Shown: positions 16,925-26,813, counted from the stretch's first letter. The stretch: DNA of 64,000 bases from Azospirillum humicireducens (GCF_001639105.2 NZ_CP015285.1:2348501-2412500), one strand, 5' to 3'. Notes: a model not told the origin generated them from the letters alone. Program-made: numbers and translations.

Positions 16925-18160
16925 ATGAGCGGCGCGTCCGGCAAACAGATCAAGAAAGTGGTGCTCGCCTATTCGGGCGGCCTCGACACCTCGGTGATTC
17001 TGAAGTGGCTGCAGGAGACCTACTCCTGCGAGGTGGTGACCTTCACCGCCGACCTCGGCCAGGGCGAGGAGCTGGAGCCCGCCCGCAAGAAGGCCGAGCT
17101 TCTGGGCATCAAGCCGGAAAACATCTTCATCGACGACCTGCGCGAGGAATTCGTGCGGGACTTCGTCTTCCCGATGTTCCGCGCCAACACGCTCTATGAG
17201 GGCACCTACCTGCTCGGCACCTCGATCGCCCGGCCGCTGATCGCCAAGCGCCAGATCGAGATCGCCAACATGGTCGGCGCCGACGCCGTCGCCCATGGCG
17301 CCACCGGCAAGGGCAACGATCAGGTCCGCTTCGAGCTGGGCTATTACGCCCTGCGGCCGGACATCACGGTCATCGCGCCGTGGCGCGAGTGGACCCTGAA
17401 CAGCCGCACCACGCTGCTGGACTACGCCGAGAAGAACCAGATTCCGATCGCGAAGGACAAGCGCGGCGAGGCCCCCTACTCCACCGACGCCAACCTCCTG
17501 CACATCTCCTACGAGGGCAAGGCGCTGGAGGATCCGTGGGTCGAGCCGGACGAGGACATGTACACCCGCTCCGTCGCCCCGGAAAAGGCGCCGGACACCC
17601 CGACCTACATCGAGGTCGAGTTCAAGAATGGTGACGCGGTCGCCATCGACGGCAAGGCGCTGTCGCCGGCGGCCCTGCTGACCGAGCTGAACCGGCTGGG
17701 CGGCGAGAACGGCATCGGCCGCCTCGATCTGGTCGAGAACCGCTATGTCGGCATGAAGTCGCGCGGCGTCTACGAGACCCCGGGCGGCAGCATCCTGCTG
17801 GTGGCGCACCGCGCCATGGAGAGCATCACCCTCGACCGCGGTGCCGCGCACCTGAAGGACGAGCTGATGCCGCGCTACGCCGAGCTGATCTATTGCGGCT
17901 ATTGGTGGAGCCCGGAGCGTCTGGCCATCCAGGCGCTGATCGACCAGACCCAGTCGCTGGTCAACGGCACGGTCCGTCTGAAGCTGTTCAAGGGCAACGT
18001 CACGGTCGTCGGCCGCAAGTCGCCCAACTCGCTCTACCGCATGGACTATGTGACCTTCGAGCAGGACAGCGTCTACAACCAGAAGGACGCCGAAGGCTTC
18101 ATCAAGCTGAACGCGCTGCGTCTGCGCCTGGGCTCGATGGCCAAGCAGAAGATCGGCTGA
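16925..18160 (+). CDS. argG: Argininosuccinate synthase
   Basis: 411 residues, the usual length. It condenses citrulline and aspartate with ATP to argininosuccinate in arginine biosynthesis (EC 6.3.4.5), in the cytoplasm. The ATP pyrophosphatase P-loop is AYSGGLDTS (residues 15-23). Further conserved segments are [25 protein letters not shown] and the C-terminal [12 protein letters not shown]. The start at ATG 16925 gives the standard N-terminus [16 protein letters not shown]. Transcribed alone, 60 bp after the MFS gene, and closed by a strong terminator. Confidence 0.98.
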   Translation: MSGASGKQIKKVVLAYSGGLDTSVILKWLQETYSCEVVTFTADLGQGEELEPARKKAELLGIKPENIFIDDLREEFVRDFVFPMFRANTLYEGTYLLGTSIARPLIAKRQIEIANMVGADAVAHGATGKGNDQVRFELGYYALRPDITVIAPWREWTLNSRTTLLDYAEKNQIPIAKDKRGEAPYSTDANLLHISYEGKALEDPWVEPDEDMYTRSVAPEKAPDTPTYIEVEFKNGDAVAIDGKALSPAALLTELNRLGGENGIGRLDLVENRYVGMKSRGVYETPGGSILLVAHRAMESITLDRGAAHLKDELMPRYAELIYCGYWWSPERLAIQALIDQTQSLVNGTVRLKLFKGNVTVVGRKSPNSLYRMDYVTFEQDSVYNQKDAEGFIKLNALRLRLGSMAKQKIG

Positions 18161-18193
18161 TCCACCGTCGGACTCCTGACGATTCAAGCTCCG

Positions 18194-18228
18194 AACCCGC
18201 CGGCGGCAAACCGCTGGCGGGTTTTTCT
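18194..18228 (+). terminator. argG terminator
   Basis: Stem AACCCGCCGGCGG/CCGCTGGCGGGTT with a CAAA loop and one bulged base, followed by TTTTTCTTT. It lies 34 nt after the argG stop. Confidence 0.9.
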
Positions 18229-18510
18229 TTGCCATCTCCGACCTTTCCTGGAGCACCGGACGATAGCCGGACCACAGTCTCCGGCAGTTGACTCCAAAGT
18301 TTTTCTCAAAAAAATTGTACATTCTTGTTCTATTGTGAATGGATTTGTCATATTCCCCATTTGCCAGTCCTTCGATGGCTGCAGGATTGCAGCTCTGCTC
18401 TTTTTGAATTGAATTTTTACTCATTAATTAACTTTTCCTCCTCCTAAGTACGGTTCTGCAGATTTTAACGCGAAGAAAACACGCGCAGAACGTCATCGGG
18501 GATAGAGTAA
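18229..18510. other. AT-rich leader region upstream of chemoreceptor gene
   Basis: Between 18295 and 18450 the sequence drops to roughly 35-40% GC, with runs such as AAAAAAATTGTAC and ATTAATTAAC, in contrast to its 68% surroundings. No gene is visible. It probably contains the chemoreceptor promoter and may bind IHF or H-NS-like proteins; ihfB is encoded in this window. Confidence 0.5.
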
Positions 18511-19920
18511 ATGGTCGAATCGTTGAGCGGCCGGCGGTTTGCCGGCACGATGGTTTCCGCCCTGGCCATACCGGCCGCCCTCCTGGCGGCAAGCGGCACC
18601 TCCGCCCTGACCGGTTGGGCTTTCTGGCTGGCCATGGTCGTCGGGCTGGCGATCCTGGCCGCGGGGCTGCTTCTGGGGCGGGAAAAGCGGAGCGCCCCGG
18701 CGGAAAGCGGCCTCTCCGCGGAAGAGGCGATGAGTCTGATGGCGTTCGAGAAATCGGCAGATCCCATACTCGTGGCGACGATGGACGGCTTCTGCGCCTG
18801 CAACGATGCCGCCATACGCTTTCTGCGGGCAGGGTCGCGAAAGGACATCATCGGCATCCAACCCTCCGCCCTGTCGCCGACGACGCAGCCGGACGGGCGC
18901 TCGTCGCAGGAGGCTGCGGTGCAATACATCACCAAGGCGGTCAAGGACGGATTTGTCCGCTTCGATTGGTACCACCGCCGGCTGGACGGCAGCCTTGTTC
19001 CGGTCGAGGTGACGCTGGTGGCCTGCCAGGAGGGTGGCAAGGCTTACGTCATCACCTACTGGAAGGATTTGTCCGTCCTGCAGGAAGAACGGCAGCGCAG
19101 CCATAAGCTGGCGCAAGAGGTGTCGGACCTTGCCGGCAAGTCGGCAGCAATGGCCGAAGGCATGCGAAGCACCGCTGTGTCCCTGTCGAACCTGTCGCAG
19201 CAGGGCGGGGAGAAGATGGAACAGGCGACGGCATCCGCCAACCAGGTGTCGGCCGACACCCAGGCCGTCGCAACGGCGACCGGCCAGCTTGCAGGTTCGA
19301 TCAACGAGATCGCCCAGCGGATCGGCGAGGCGGCCGCCATCTCCAACCGCGCGGCTGACGAGACCGGCCGGGCCGACACGATGGTCCAGGGGCTGGCGGA
19401 GACGGCCAGCAAGATCGGAACGGTGGTCAAGCTGATCCAGGACATCGCCAGCCAGACCAATCTGCTGGCGCTGAATGCCACCATCGAGGCCGCCCGCGCA
19501 GGCGAGGCCGGAAAGGGCTTCGCCGTCGTTGCCGGCGAGGTCAAGAATCTTGCCAACCAGACCGCCAAGGCGACCGAGGACATCACCGGACAGATCGCGC
19601 TGGTTCAGGACCAGACCCGGCAAACGGTTGAAGCGATCAAGAACATCGGCGTGGTGATTTCGCAGGTCCGCGAGATCTCGTCCGCCATCGCCGCAGGAAC
19701 CGAACAGCAGGGGGCGACCACGCACGATATTGCCCAACGGGTGCGGTCGGTGGCGGACGGCACCCGGATGGTCGCCACCCACATCGACACGGTCGCAGCC
19801 GCCGCGGCGAAGAGCGGGGTGATGTCGGCAGAGGTGTTGGCATCCGCAAACAGTCTCAGCGGAACCTTCGATCTGCTGGAAGGCAAGGTCAAGGAATTCG
19901 CCGCCACCGACAGAAGGTAG
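18511..19920 (+). CDS. Methyl-accepting chemotaxis protein with cytosolic PAS domain
   Basis: 469 residues. Two adjacent hydrophobic segments (about 10-30 and 36-57) form a membrane hairpin with almost no periplasmic part. A PAS domain follows (about 70-190: [20 protein letters not shown] through [17 protein letters not shown] segments), then the MCP signalling coiled coil. The hairpin tip that contacts CheA/CheW is [20 protein letters not shown], followed by [18 protein letters not shown]. Lack of a periplasmic domain implies sensing of an internal cue such as redox or energy state, as in Aer and AerC of Azospirillum. Whether PAS binds FAD or haem cannot be told. There is no HAMP domain. An AT-rich region precedes the gene. 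Confidence 0.93.
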   Translation: MVESLSGRRFAGTMVSALAIPAALLAASGTSALTGWAFWLAMVVGLAILAAGLLLGREKRSAPAESGLSAEEAMSLMAFEKSADPILVATMDGFCACNDAAIRFLRAGSRKDIIGIQPSALSPTTQPDGRSSQEAAVQYITKAVKDGFVRFDWYHRRLDGSLVPVEVTLVACQEGGKAYVITYWKDLSVLQEERQRSHKLAQEVSDLAGKSAAMAEGMRSTAVSLSNLSQQGGEKMEQATASANQVSADTQAVATATGQLAGSINEIAQRIGEAAAISNRAADETGRADTMVQGLAETASKIGTVVKLIQDIASQTNLLALNATIEAARAGEAGKGFAVVAGEVKNLANQTAKATEDITGQIALVQDQTRQTVEAIKNIGVVISQVREISSAIAAGTEQQGATTHDIAQRVRSVADGTRMVATHIDTVAAAAAKSGVMSAEVLASANSLSGTFDLLEGKVKEFAATDRR

Positions 19921-20110
19921 ACCTGCGGCCATCGCCGGCACCCCGCTTCCGCTTGCCGCGAGGATCGGGCCGGGGCCGGCTGTGACCATCGTAGGTCCGG
20001 ACTGTTAAGGTGATGTTCCGATACCCAATTGGATGGTCTGCACGGGATAGCGGGGCATCCCCCGTTCGGACCTGCCCCTTGGATTAACGCGGGCAATGGC
20101 GGGAGGCGAC

Positions 20111-20308
20111 ATGGCGACGCGGCGGTTGGATAGGGAAGACCACGTCCGGAAACATCTGGCGCTGATGCTGCAGGATTGGCAGGAGCAGACCGGCCGCGAC
20201 ATGGCGACCGCGACCGCCGACCAGCGACTCCAGCACTGCACGACCCTGCTGATCGATCTGCTGGGCGAGGCCGAGCGGGCGGACGAAGCCGCCACCGCCG
20301 AAAGTTGA
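20111..20308 (+). CDS. Small hypothetical protein
   Basis: 65 residues (start MATRRLDRED), largely helical and charged, unrecognised. GGAGG lies five bases upstream of ATG 20111, which is why this start is preferred to ATG 20096. Segments HVRKHLALMLQDWQEQTG and CTTLLIDLLGEAERA suggest two amphipathic helices. It stands between the chemoreceptor and a convergent SDR gene. Confidence 0.5.
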   Translation: MATRRLDREDHVRKHLALMLQDWQEQTGRDMATATADQRLQHCTTLLIDLLGEAERADEAATAES

Positions 20309-20317
20309 CGTGTGGTT

Positions 20318-20359
20318 GGGACGCACCGGAGCAGCCCAGGGGCGGCCCCGGTGCGCCCC
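20318..20359. terminator. GC-rich hairpin between convergent genes
   Basis: Arms GGGACGCACCGG (20318-20329) and CCGGTGCGCCCC (20348-20359) pair with one mismatch around an 18-nt loop. No T-tract follows on either strand, so termination is only probable. The left arm shares GGGACGCACC with a second site near 21261. Confidence 0.45.
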
Positions 20360-20364
20360 CATCC

Positions 20365-21126
20365 TTACTGCGGCGCCATGCGGATGGCGCCGTCCAGGCG
20401 GATGACGTCGCCGTTCAGCATCTCGTTCTCCAGGATGTGCTGGACGAGACGGGCATACTCCTCCGGCTTGCCGAAGCGCTTGGGGAATGGGACGGTGGCG
20501 GCAAGGCTGTCCTGCACCTCCTGCGGCATGTTCAACAGCATCGGCGTGCCGATCAGGCCGGGGGCCACCGTCATCACGCGGATGCCGTTGCGGGCGAGGT
20601 CGCGCGCCGCGCAGATGGTCAGGGCGACGATGCCGCCCTTCGACGCGGCATAGGCGGCCTGCCCGATCTGCCCCTCATAGGCGGCGACGGAGGCGGTGTT
20701 CACGATCACCCCGCGCTCGCCGCTGTCCAGCGGATCCAGCTTCGCCATGTCGGCCGCGGCCAGCCGCAGGATGTTGAAGCTGCCGATCAGGTTCACCTCG
20801 ATCACCGAGCGGAAATTCTCCAGCGGCATCGGGCCGTCGCGGCCAACGATGCGCTGGGCCGGGGCGATGCCGGCGCAGTTCACCGCGATCCGGGCAGGTC
20901 CATGGGCGGAGCGCGCCTGATCGAACGCCCGCTCGGCCGACGCGCCATCGGTCACGTCGCAGACCAGGCCCAGCCCGCCGATCTCGTGCGCGGTCTTCAG
21001 CACCGCGTCCTCGTTGACGTCCAGCACAGTCACCTTGGCGCCGAGCCCGGCCAGATGACGCGCCGTCGCCGCCCCCATGCCCGAGGCGCCGCCGGTGACG
21101 ATTGCGGACAGACCCTGGATGTTCAT
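20365..21126 (-). CDS. SDR family 3-hydroxyacyl-CoA dehydrogenase (HSD10-like)
   Basis: 253-residue short-chain dehydrogenase/reductase. The NAD-binding motif is TGGASGMG (about 12-19). The active site has Ser in VNTASVAA and YxxxK in AYAASKGG. NCAGIAPAQRI and the C-terminal DGAIRMAPQ are characteristic of the type-II 3-hydroxyacyl-CoA dehydrogenase group (HSD17B10), which oxidises 3-hydroxyacyl-CoA in fatty-acid or isoleucine breakdown. GGAGGAG lies upstream of the ATG. Monocistronic as far as can be seen. Confidence 0.88.
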   Translation of the reverse strand: MNIQGLSAIVTGGASGMGAATARHLAGLGAKVTVLDVNEDAVLKTAHEIGGLGLVCDVTDGASAERAFDQARSAHGPARIAVNCAGIAPAQRIVGRDGPMPLENFRSVIEVNLIGSFNILRLAAADMAKLDPLDSGERGVIVNTASVAAYEGQIGQAAYAASKGGIVALTICAARDLARNGIRVMTVAPGLIGTPMLLNMPQEVQDSLAATVPFPKRFGKPEEYARLVQHILENEMLNGDVIRLDGAIRMAPQ

Positions 21127-21240
21127 GGCATCTCCTCCTTAATTGCGGCCGGTCCGTACGGAGCGCCGGCCTTGTGTCCAACAGGCTGCGATCGCACTTG
21201 TTGTTTGCCGGATGGCTTTGTTTACCAGATGGCCGCCACA

Positions 21241-21258
21241 CCATACCACACCGTATGG
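21241..21258. repeat. Short inverted repeat upstream of SDR and YkvA genes
   Basis: CCATAC (21241-21246), a CACACC loop, then GTATGG (21253-21258), in the divergent region between the SDR and YkvA genes. It could be an operator or a small hairpin. GGGACGCACC just after it repeats a word found near 20318. Confidence 0.4.
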
Positions 21259-21347
21259 TGGGGACGCACCAGGGTGGCGATCCGCGCCGGCTTTGACGCC
21301 GGCGGTTTTCTCAAGAAGTGACCAGATCCCGGAGGGTTTCAGCGTCC

Positions 21348-21749
21348 ATGACAGCATCCGTTCCCACCGGTACCGAACTGACGATCACCGATCCCGAGCG
21401 GGTTGCGCAGGACGAGCGGCTGGTCCGCCGCAGCTTCTGGCTGAAGCTGCGCGCCAACCTGCATCGCATTCCCTTCCTGGAAGATCTGCTGGCCGCCTAT
21501 TTCTGCGCAACCGATCCGGCAACACCCTATCGGGCGAAGGGAATACTGTTGGCAGCGTTGGCTTACTTCATCCTGCCGGTGGATGTCGTGCCCGACTGGC
21601 TGCTGATCGCCGGCTTCACCGACGATGCCGCGGTTCTGGCCGCCGCCATCCAGACGGTGCGCGCCAACCTGACCCCGGCCCACTGGGCCCGCGCGAAGGA
21701 GACGCTGCGTGCCGAGGCGTCCGGCAGCGAAACGGAACTGCCCGGCTAA
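21348..21749 (+). CDS. YkvA family (DUF1232) protein
   Basis: 133 residues. The DUF1232 core YRAKGILLAALAYFILPVDVVPDWLL includes the family signature ILPxDxxPD and is mostly one membrane-associated hairpin (about 62-92). These proteins are widespread, of unknown function, and probably membrane-anchored. Start at ATG 21348 follows GGAGG by 12 bases. Its stop overlaps the convergent EamA gene by four bases. Confidence 0.85.
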   Translation: MTASVPTGTELTITDPERVAQDERLVRRSFWLKLRANLHRIPFLEDLLAAYFCATDPATPYRAKGILLAALAYFILPVDVVPDWLLIAGFTDDAAVLAAAIQTVRANLTPAHWARAKETLRAEASGSETELPG

Positions 21750-22708
21750 CCGGCCACCGTCCTGGTGGCCCGGCTTGCGGCCTTGCGCTCGTCCACCGCA
21801 TCGCGGTGCATGGTGTAGAGCGCCGACCCGGCGATCACCAGCGCGCCCATCCACCCCCACGCATCCATGGTCTGCCCGAAGGCGAGCCACGCCACCAGCG
21901 CGGTGAAGGGCAACCGGGCATAGTCGTAGGGCATCATCGCCGATGATTCGGCCAGTGACAGCGCCTTCGTCATCGCCAGCTGGCCGAGGGTCAGCACTCC
22001 GCCCAGAAGCGCCAGCGCGCCAAGCATGCTCCAACTCGGCCAGGTCCAGACGAACAGAGCCGGCACCAGGGCCATCGGAGTGACCAGCAGGCCAAGGAAG
22101 GTGACGATGACCAAAGCGTTGTCCCTGCGGCTGAGCATCCGCATCTGCAGCACGGTGACGGCGGCGGCAAGGCAGTGCACGAACAGCGCCAGGAAAGCCA
22201 GATCGACCGGTGCGGCGCCCGGCCGCAGCACAATCACCACCCCGGCGAAGCCTGCACAGACCGCCGCCCAGCGCCGCAACCGCACCCGCTCCCCCAGGAT
22301 CAGCGCCGCACCCGCCGTGACGAACAGCGGAATGGCGAAGCTGACCGACGTTGCCGTCGGCAACGGGATATGGGCGATGGCGTAGAACCATCCGGCCATT
22401 GCACACAGGCTGGTCAGCGCCCGCGTCACATAGGGCACCAGCCGCCGTTCCGCCAGCACCGACCGGCAGGCCGGCATCCCCGCCGTCAGCGCCCAGGGCA
22501 GCATCCACAGCAGGCTGAACAGGTTGCGGAAGAACACGACCTCCAGCGGGTCCATGACGGTGGAAGCCCAGCGAACGGCCGAATTGCCGATCCCGAACAG
22601 CAGCGCCGACAACAGCATGAAGCCGGCCCCCAGCAGCAGCCGGTTCGCCGGCGCCCGCAGACCGGGTCCCGCATTGACGGGGGAAGAGGCTGAGACGGTC
22701 ACGGTCAA
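21746..22708 (-). CDS. EamA/DMT family transporter
   Basis: About 320 residues with ten predicted membrane helices formed by two EamA repeats. The first repeat contains LLSALLFGIGNSAVRWAST and VVFFRNLFSLLWMLPW; the second contains LALLGGVLTLGQLAMTKALS and YDYARLPFTALVAWLAFGQ. Members export amino acids, metabolites or nucleotide-related compounds; no substrate is indicated. The start is uncertain: TTG at 22708 (LTVTVSAS) gives the usual length, and GTG 22702 is an alternative, while the open frame runs on to 22885 with low-quality sequence. Confidence 0.85.
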   Translation of the reverse strand: MTVTVSASSPVNAGPGLRAPANRLLLGAGFMLLSALLFGIGNSAVRWASTVMDPLEVVFFRNLFSLLWMLPWALTAGMPACRSVLAERRLVPYVTRALTSLCAMAGWFYAIAHIPLPTATSVSFAIPLFVTAGAALILGERVRLRRWAAVCAGFAGVVIVLRPGAAPVDLAFLALFVHCLAAAVTVLQMRMLSRRDNALVIVTFLGLLVTPMALVPALFVWTWPSWSMLGALALLGGVLTLGQLAMTKALSLAESSAMMPYDYARLPFTALVAWLAFGQTMDAWGWMGALVIAGSALYTMHRDAVDERKAASRATRTVAG

Positions 22709-22927
22709 TCGTCCCTGGAGAGCCAATTGGTAGAAGAGATCCGCGGATGGCCGCGGCGGCGGGGTCAGGGCCGGCCAGCCATCAGATGCGTCAGCGCAAT
22801 CATGGCCTGCACGAAACACCGTCCGCCACCGGCACCGAGGCCATGATCCTCCGACGATAACCGGGATGACGCAAGCGAAATACAACCGACCTTAAGGATC
22901 ATACTCGCGTATGACGTGTGTCCGAAT

Positions 22928-24727
22928 TTACGATGCGGAGCCGGACTGGACGGGCCGGTGCGGCAGCCGGATGGTGAACCGTACGCCGGGGCTGGTGTTT
23001 TCCACCGTCAGGGTGGCACCCAGCTGCTTGGACAGGGTGTGGACCAGGCGCATGCCCAGGCTGCGGCTGCGGCGCCAGTCGAAATCGGGCGGCAGCCCGA
23101 CGCCGCGGTCGCCGACGATCAGGTGCAACGCGTCGCCGTCCGACCGCAGGGTCACGGCAATGACGTTGGCGCCATCACGGCCGCATCCGTCCGGGCGGCC
23201 GTCACCGCTACCGTCACCGCCGCCCGCCTCGGCGGACACCGGGGTCGCCAACGGCCGATAGGCATGCTTGATGGCGTTCATCACCAGCTCGTTGGCGAGC
23301 AGGCCCAGCGGAACGGCATGATCGGTCGGCACCTCCGCCGGCTCCACCGCCAGCTCCAGCCGCCAGCTGCCGCCTTCGGACCGGGCGGAACGCTCCAACT
23401 CCCGGCACAGCTCGGCCAGATAGTCGTGGAAGGGGATGAAATGCACGTCGTCGACACGGTAGAGCAACCGGTGGATGTCGGCGATGGCCTGAACGCGCCG
23501 CCCCGCCTCCAGCAGATGGTCGCTCAACCGCGGGTCGCCCACCGCCTGCCCCTGAAGCCCCAGCAGGCTGGACACCACCTGCAGGCTGTTCTTGATGCGG
23601 TGGTTGACCTCGCGCATCAACAGGTCCTTTTGCGCCAAGGCCGTATCGCGCTCGCCGATGGTGCGCTGGAGCGACGCGGTCCGCTCGGCCACCCGGCGCT
23701 CCAGCTCGCGCTGCACCTGCCGGGCGGCGCCGGCCTGCCGGAAGCCGAAGACCGACAGCGCCGCCAATGCCAGCGCCGCCGCAGCTCCCAGCCCGGCATA
23801 GGGCGCGATCAACCGGTGCCATGACGCCAGCACCGGGGCCACATCCAAACGGACGACCACATGCACCGGCCAGCTGTCGACCCGGCGATGGGTGACGATG
23901 ACCGTGTCGTCGCGCGCCGCCCCGCCCTCCGGCTGCGCCCGGATGGCATGGCGGGTCAAGTCCGACAGCGGCACCGGATCGGCGGCATTGTCAGGCTCGC
24001 GCACCAGCACGTCGAGATCGCCGGACCGCAACAGGATGGTTGCCGGCCGATGGGGAACGTCCAACTCCTTGTAGAAGCCCGACAGATAGGAGGGGTCGAT
24101 GGTGACCGAGGCCATGCCGCGGAAACGGCCGTCCGGTTCCGACAGCCGGCGGCTGAGCAGGAAGGTCGCCTTGTTGGTCACCCGGCCGATGATGCGCGGT
24201 CCGATATGGGGCTGCTCCACTGCACCGTCCATCCCCGCCGCCCGGCTGTGGAACAGGAAGGCCTCGCGGTCGGACGCATCGGAAAAGGGCGCCGGAAAAG
24301 CCAGCGTCGTCAGCCGCAGCAGCCCCGCCCCGTCGTTCAGCCAGATCGCGTCCAGGAAAGGCAGGCGGGCACGCTGGCCGTTCAGCTTGTCCCACAGCGC
24401 GTGTGACTGGGCGATCTCGTCCCATGGGCGTCCGGCGGTTTCCTGGGCGGCATATTCCACCAGAAGGTCGGCGGCGTCGAACAGTCGGGCCGCATGTTCC
24501 GCCAGCACCCGGACAGCGGCCTCGGCACGCTCCTGCGCCCCGTTCAGCGCCCGTTCGCGCGATTGCACGCCGACCACCACGGTGACCATCGCAAGGAACA
24601 GAAAGCCACAGGCTGCCAGCCAGCCGATGGCGGCCTCCAACCGCGGCTTGCGGAAGGGATGGACGATGTCCGCGGCCGGAGCCGGGCTCCCGGCGGGCTC
24701 ATCGGATGACTGGGCAGGCGGCACCAT
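22928..24727 (-). CDS. Membrane sensor histidine kinase, HisKA_2/HWE type
   Basis: 599 residues. TM1 is about 34-54; a periplasmic Cache-like sensor spans about 55-300 (LNGAQERAEAAVRVLAEHAARL, then SVTIDPSYLSGFYKEL); TM2 is about 308-328. A short coiled coil leads to the kinase. The phospho-acceptor His lies in REVNHRIKNSLQVV. The ATPase N-box is NELVMNAIKHAY, followed by VGDRGVGLP, with the LGMRLVHTLSKQL G2 region. The HisKA_2/HATPase_c_2 arrangement is that of photosensor-like and general-stress kinases. It contains a Gly/Asp-rich insertion (GGGDGSGDGRPDG) inside the ATPase. No response regulator is adjacent, so it is an orphan. Confidence 0.92.
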   Translation of the reverse strand: MVPPAQSSDEPAGSPAPAADIVHPFRKPRLEAAIGWLAACGFLFLAMVTVVVGVQSRERALNGAQERAEAAVRVLAEHAARLFDAADLLVEYAAQETAGRPWDEIAQSHALWDKLNGQRARLPFLDAIWLNDGAGLLRLTTLAFPAPFSDASDREAFLFHSRAAGMDGAVEQPHIGPRIIGRVTNKATFLLSRRLSEPDGRFRGMASVTIDPSYLSGFYKELDVPHRPATILLRSGDLDVLVREPDNAADPVPLSDLTRHAIRAQPEGGAARDDTVIVTHRRVDSWPVHVVVRLDVAPVLASWHRLIAPYAGLGAAAALALAALSVFGFRQAGAARQVQRELERRVAERTASLQRTIGERDTALAQKDLLMREVNHRIKNSLQVVSSLLGLQGQAVGDPRLSDHLLEAGRRVQAIADIHRLLYRVDDVHFIPFHDYLAELCRELERSARSEGGSWRLELAVEPAEVPTDHAVPLGLLANELVMNAIKHAYRPLATPVSAEAGGGDGSGDGRPDGCGRDGANVIAVTLRSDGDALHLIVGDRGVGLPPDFDWRRSRSLGMRLVHTLSKQLGATLTVENTSPGVRFTIRLPHRPVQSGSAS

Positions 24728-24887
24728 GCAAACGACCGTTCCTTTTCCGCAACTGCGGATCTCCGCGCCGGATGGCGGTCAAGCAGCAGGAATCGCGGAA
24801 TAGTAGCGCAGGACGAACCGCCGGTAACCCTGTCTTTCGGAGACGCCGGTTGCGATGCCGGGCAGGCCCGCCCAGCGGGCTGGCCCC

Positions 24888-25847
24888 CTAACGGATGGAA
24901 TCGTTGTGCAGAACCATCTCCACCGCCATCTGGGCGGCGCAGAGGTCGGCCAGCGCCGTGCCGACGGATTTGAACAGGGTGATCTGGTCGTAGAAACGGC
25001 GTCCCGCCCGCTCGCCGCGGCTGAGGTCGAACAGGTCGCCGGCGATGTCGTCCGCGGTCAGCAGGCCGGACGCCATCGGCTGGGCAATGTCGCCAGCCTC
25101 CAACGCCTTGCGGTCGCGGCGATCGACGAAGACGCGCGACCGGCGGATACAGCCGTCGTCGGCCTCGCGCATCTCCGGCGCCACCCCGCCCAGCAGGTCG
25201 AGATGCTGGCCCGGCCGCAGCCAGTCGCCGCGGATCAGCGGCTCGCGCGCCGTGGTGGCGCAGGCGACGATGTCGGCTCCACGCACCGCGCCCTCCAGAT
25301 CGCCGGTCGCATCGATCCGGAATTTCGGCCGGTGGAAGCGGGCGGCGATGCGCTTGGCCTTCTGCGGGTCGCGGCCCCAGACCAGCACATGGCGGATCGT
25401 CCGCACGGCGGTGTGGGCCTCGATCAGTTCCAGGGCAAGAGGGCCGGTGCCGACAACCAGCAGGCGTTCCGCATCCGGCCGCGCCAGATAGGAGGCGGCG
25501 AGCGCCGAGGCCGCGGCACCGCTGCGCCGGGCGAGCGCCGCGGAGGAGTCCAGCAGCGCCTGCGGCACCCCGGTCTTGCCGTCGGCCAACAGATAGACGC
25601 CCTGGGTGGTCGGCAGGTCGCCGCCGGCATTGTCGGGAAAGACGGTGTCGATCCGCACCCCGACAGACTGGTTCACCTGCCAGGCCGGCGCCAGCAGCAG
25701 GGCGGCGTCGCTGGCCCCGTAGGTCTCCACCCGGTGGCGATGCGCCGGCGGAGCCTCCACGCCGGCACGGAAACTCTGCCGCAGCCGTTCGATCAGCATG
25801 CGGTGGTGCAGGACGGAACGAAGCTCGGCGGCGCTGACCGTGCGCAT
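24888..25847 (-). CDS. Ornithine cyclodeaminase/mu-crystallin family protein
   Basis: 319 residues. The NAD(P)-binding Rossmann region is LLVVGTGPLALELIEAH, followed by VWGRDPQKAKRIA. The substrate part shows LLLAPAWQVNQSVGVRIDTVFPDN and PTTQGVYLLAD. The C-terminus ends DQITLFKSVGTALADLCAAQM. Members include ornithine cyclodeaminase (ornithine to proline plus ammonia) and ketimine reductases acting on pyrroline or piperideine carboxylates; the sequence does not distinguish between them. Monocistronic, just left of lapA-ihfB. Confidence 0.83.
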   Translation of the reverse strand: MRTVSAAELRSVLHHRMLIERLRQSFRAGVEAPPAHRHRVETYGASDAALLLAPAWQVNQSVGVRIDTVFPDNAGGDLPTTQGVYLLADGKTGVPQALLDSSAALARRSGAAASALAASYLARPDAERLLVVGTGPLALELIEAHTAVRTIRHVLVWGRDPQKAKRIAARFHRPKFRIDATGDLEGAVRGADIVACATTAREPLIRGDWLRPGQHLDLLGGVAPEMREADDGCIRRSRVFVDRRDRKALEAGDIAQPMASGLLTADDIAGDLFDLSRGERAGRRFYDQITLFKSVGTALADLCAAQMAVEMVLHNDSIR

Positions 25848-25948
25848 GGGACCTCCTCCCGCCGACCGGCGCCCTCCCCCGTCCCCCTCCTGTGAGGACG
25901 GACCGGGAAAGGGGAAAACGACGTCCGGTTACGCCGGACCTGCCAAAC

Positions 25949-26344
25949 TCAATGAACCGTCGGCGCGCTGGTCTCGGCCGCCGGGACCGGCAGCCCGCCG
26001 CTGGAGCCCGGCAGCGGGCCGGAGACCGGACGGGTGCTCTCGGCCAGCCGCTTCTCGGCGGCGGCGGCGCGGGCCTGGGCCTCCTTCAGCTCGCGCTCCA
26101 GATACAGCACGCGGTTGCCCTCGCGCCGGGCGCGGCGGCGGTGGCGGCGCTGGCTGTTCCAGACGATGAAGCCGCCGGCCAGGAAGCCCAGCAGCAGCGC
26201 CACCAGCGCGGCCAGATAGACCGGGGTGTCGAGCGTGAAGGGCAGCGGCCACAGCGACAGGGTCACGATGCCGCGGTTGGAGATCGCGAACAGGATCGCG
26301 ACGAGGGCCACCGGCAGGGTGACGATCCAGGAGATATGACGCAA
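25949..26344 (-). CDS. lapA: LapA family (DUF1049) membrane protein
   Basis: 131 residues. Two membrane helices (about 5-22 and 42-62) are followed by a basic stretch (RRHRRRARREGNR) and a coiled coil (YLERELKEAQARAAAAEKRL) facing the cytoplasm. The tail is Pro/Ser-rich. LapA (lipopolysaccharide assembly protein A) in E. coli is tied to LPS regulation with LapB; here it follows ihfB, the usual alphaproteobacterial arrangement, and lapB is not seen. Probably co-transcribed with ihfB (49-bp gap). Confidence 0.85.
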   Translation of the reverse strand: MRHISWIVTLPVALVAILFAISNRGIVTLSLWPLPFTLDTPVYLAALVALLLGFLAGGFIVWNSQRRHRRRARREGNRVLYLERELKEAQARAAAAEKRLAESTRPVSGPLPGSSGGLPVPAAETSAPTVH

Positions 26345-26393
26345 AGCGATGGTTCCTCAGAAATGCGGCGGGGAGAGACGGCCGGCCCGGCGC

Positions 26394-26675
26394 TCAGTCC
26401 GTGTTCAGACGTTCCCGGAGCTGCTTGCCGGTCTTGAAGAAGGGAATGCATTTCTCGCCGACGTCAACCGATTCTCCGGTCCGGGGGTTGCGACCCGTGC
26501 GCGCGTCCCGCTTCTTGATGGAGAAGGCGCCGAAGCCGCGCAGTTCCACCCGGTCGCCGCGCGCCAGCGCTTCCGTGATCTCATCGAAGATGGTGCCGAC
26601 GATCTTCTCGATGTCGCGCTGGTACAGATGCGGATTGCGTTCCGCCAGCCGCTGGATCAGTTCCGACTTGGTCAT
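26394..26675 (-). CDS. ihfB: Integration host factor subunit beta
   Basis: 93 residues, the standard length. IHF-beta binds the minor groove as a heterodimer with IHF-alpha and bends DNA in transcription, recombination and replication. The N-terminal helices ([31 protein letters not shown]) and the strand-turn [17 protein letters not shown] lead to the DNA-contacting arm with GRNPRTGE. Start and length match family members. Likely transcribed with lapA downstream. Confidence 0.96.
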   Translation of the reverse strand: MTKSELIQRLAERNPHLYQRDIEKIVGTIFDEITEALARGDRVELRGFGAFSIKKRDARTGRNPRTGESVDVGEKCIPFFKTGKQLRERLNTD

Positions 26676-26813
26676 GACCGTTGACGTTCCCCCATTCGGT
26701 GCGGGCGCTTATGGTCGCGGTGCGCCGCGCTTGAGCATCAGCGTGCCACCGGCCCGCCAAGGCGTCAAGCCCACCCGTGGCGCTAAGCCGTTACGACACA
26801 ACCCTTTTTCCGC

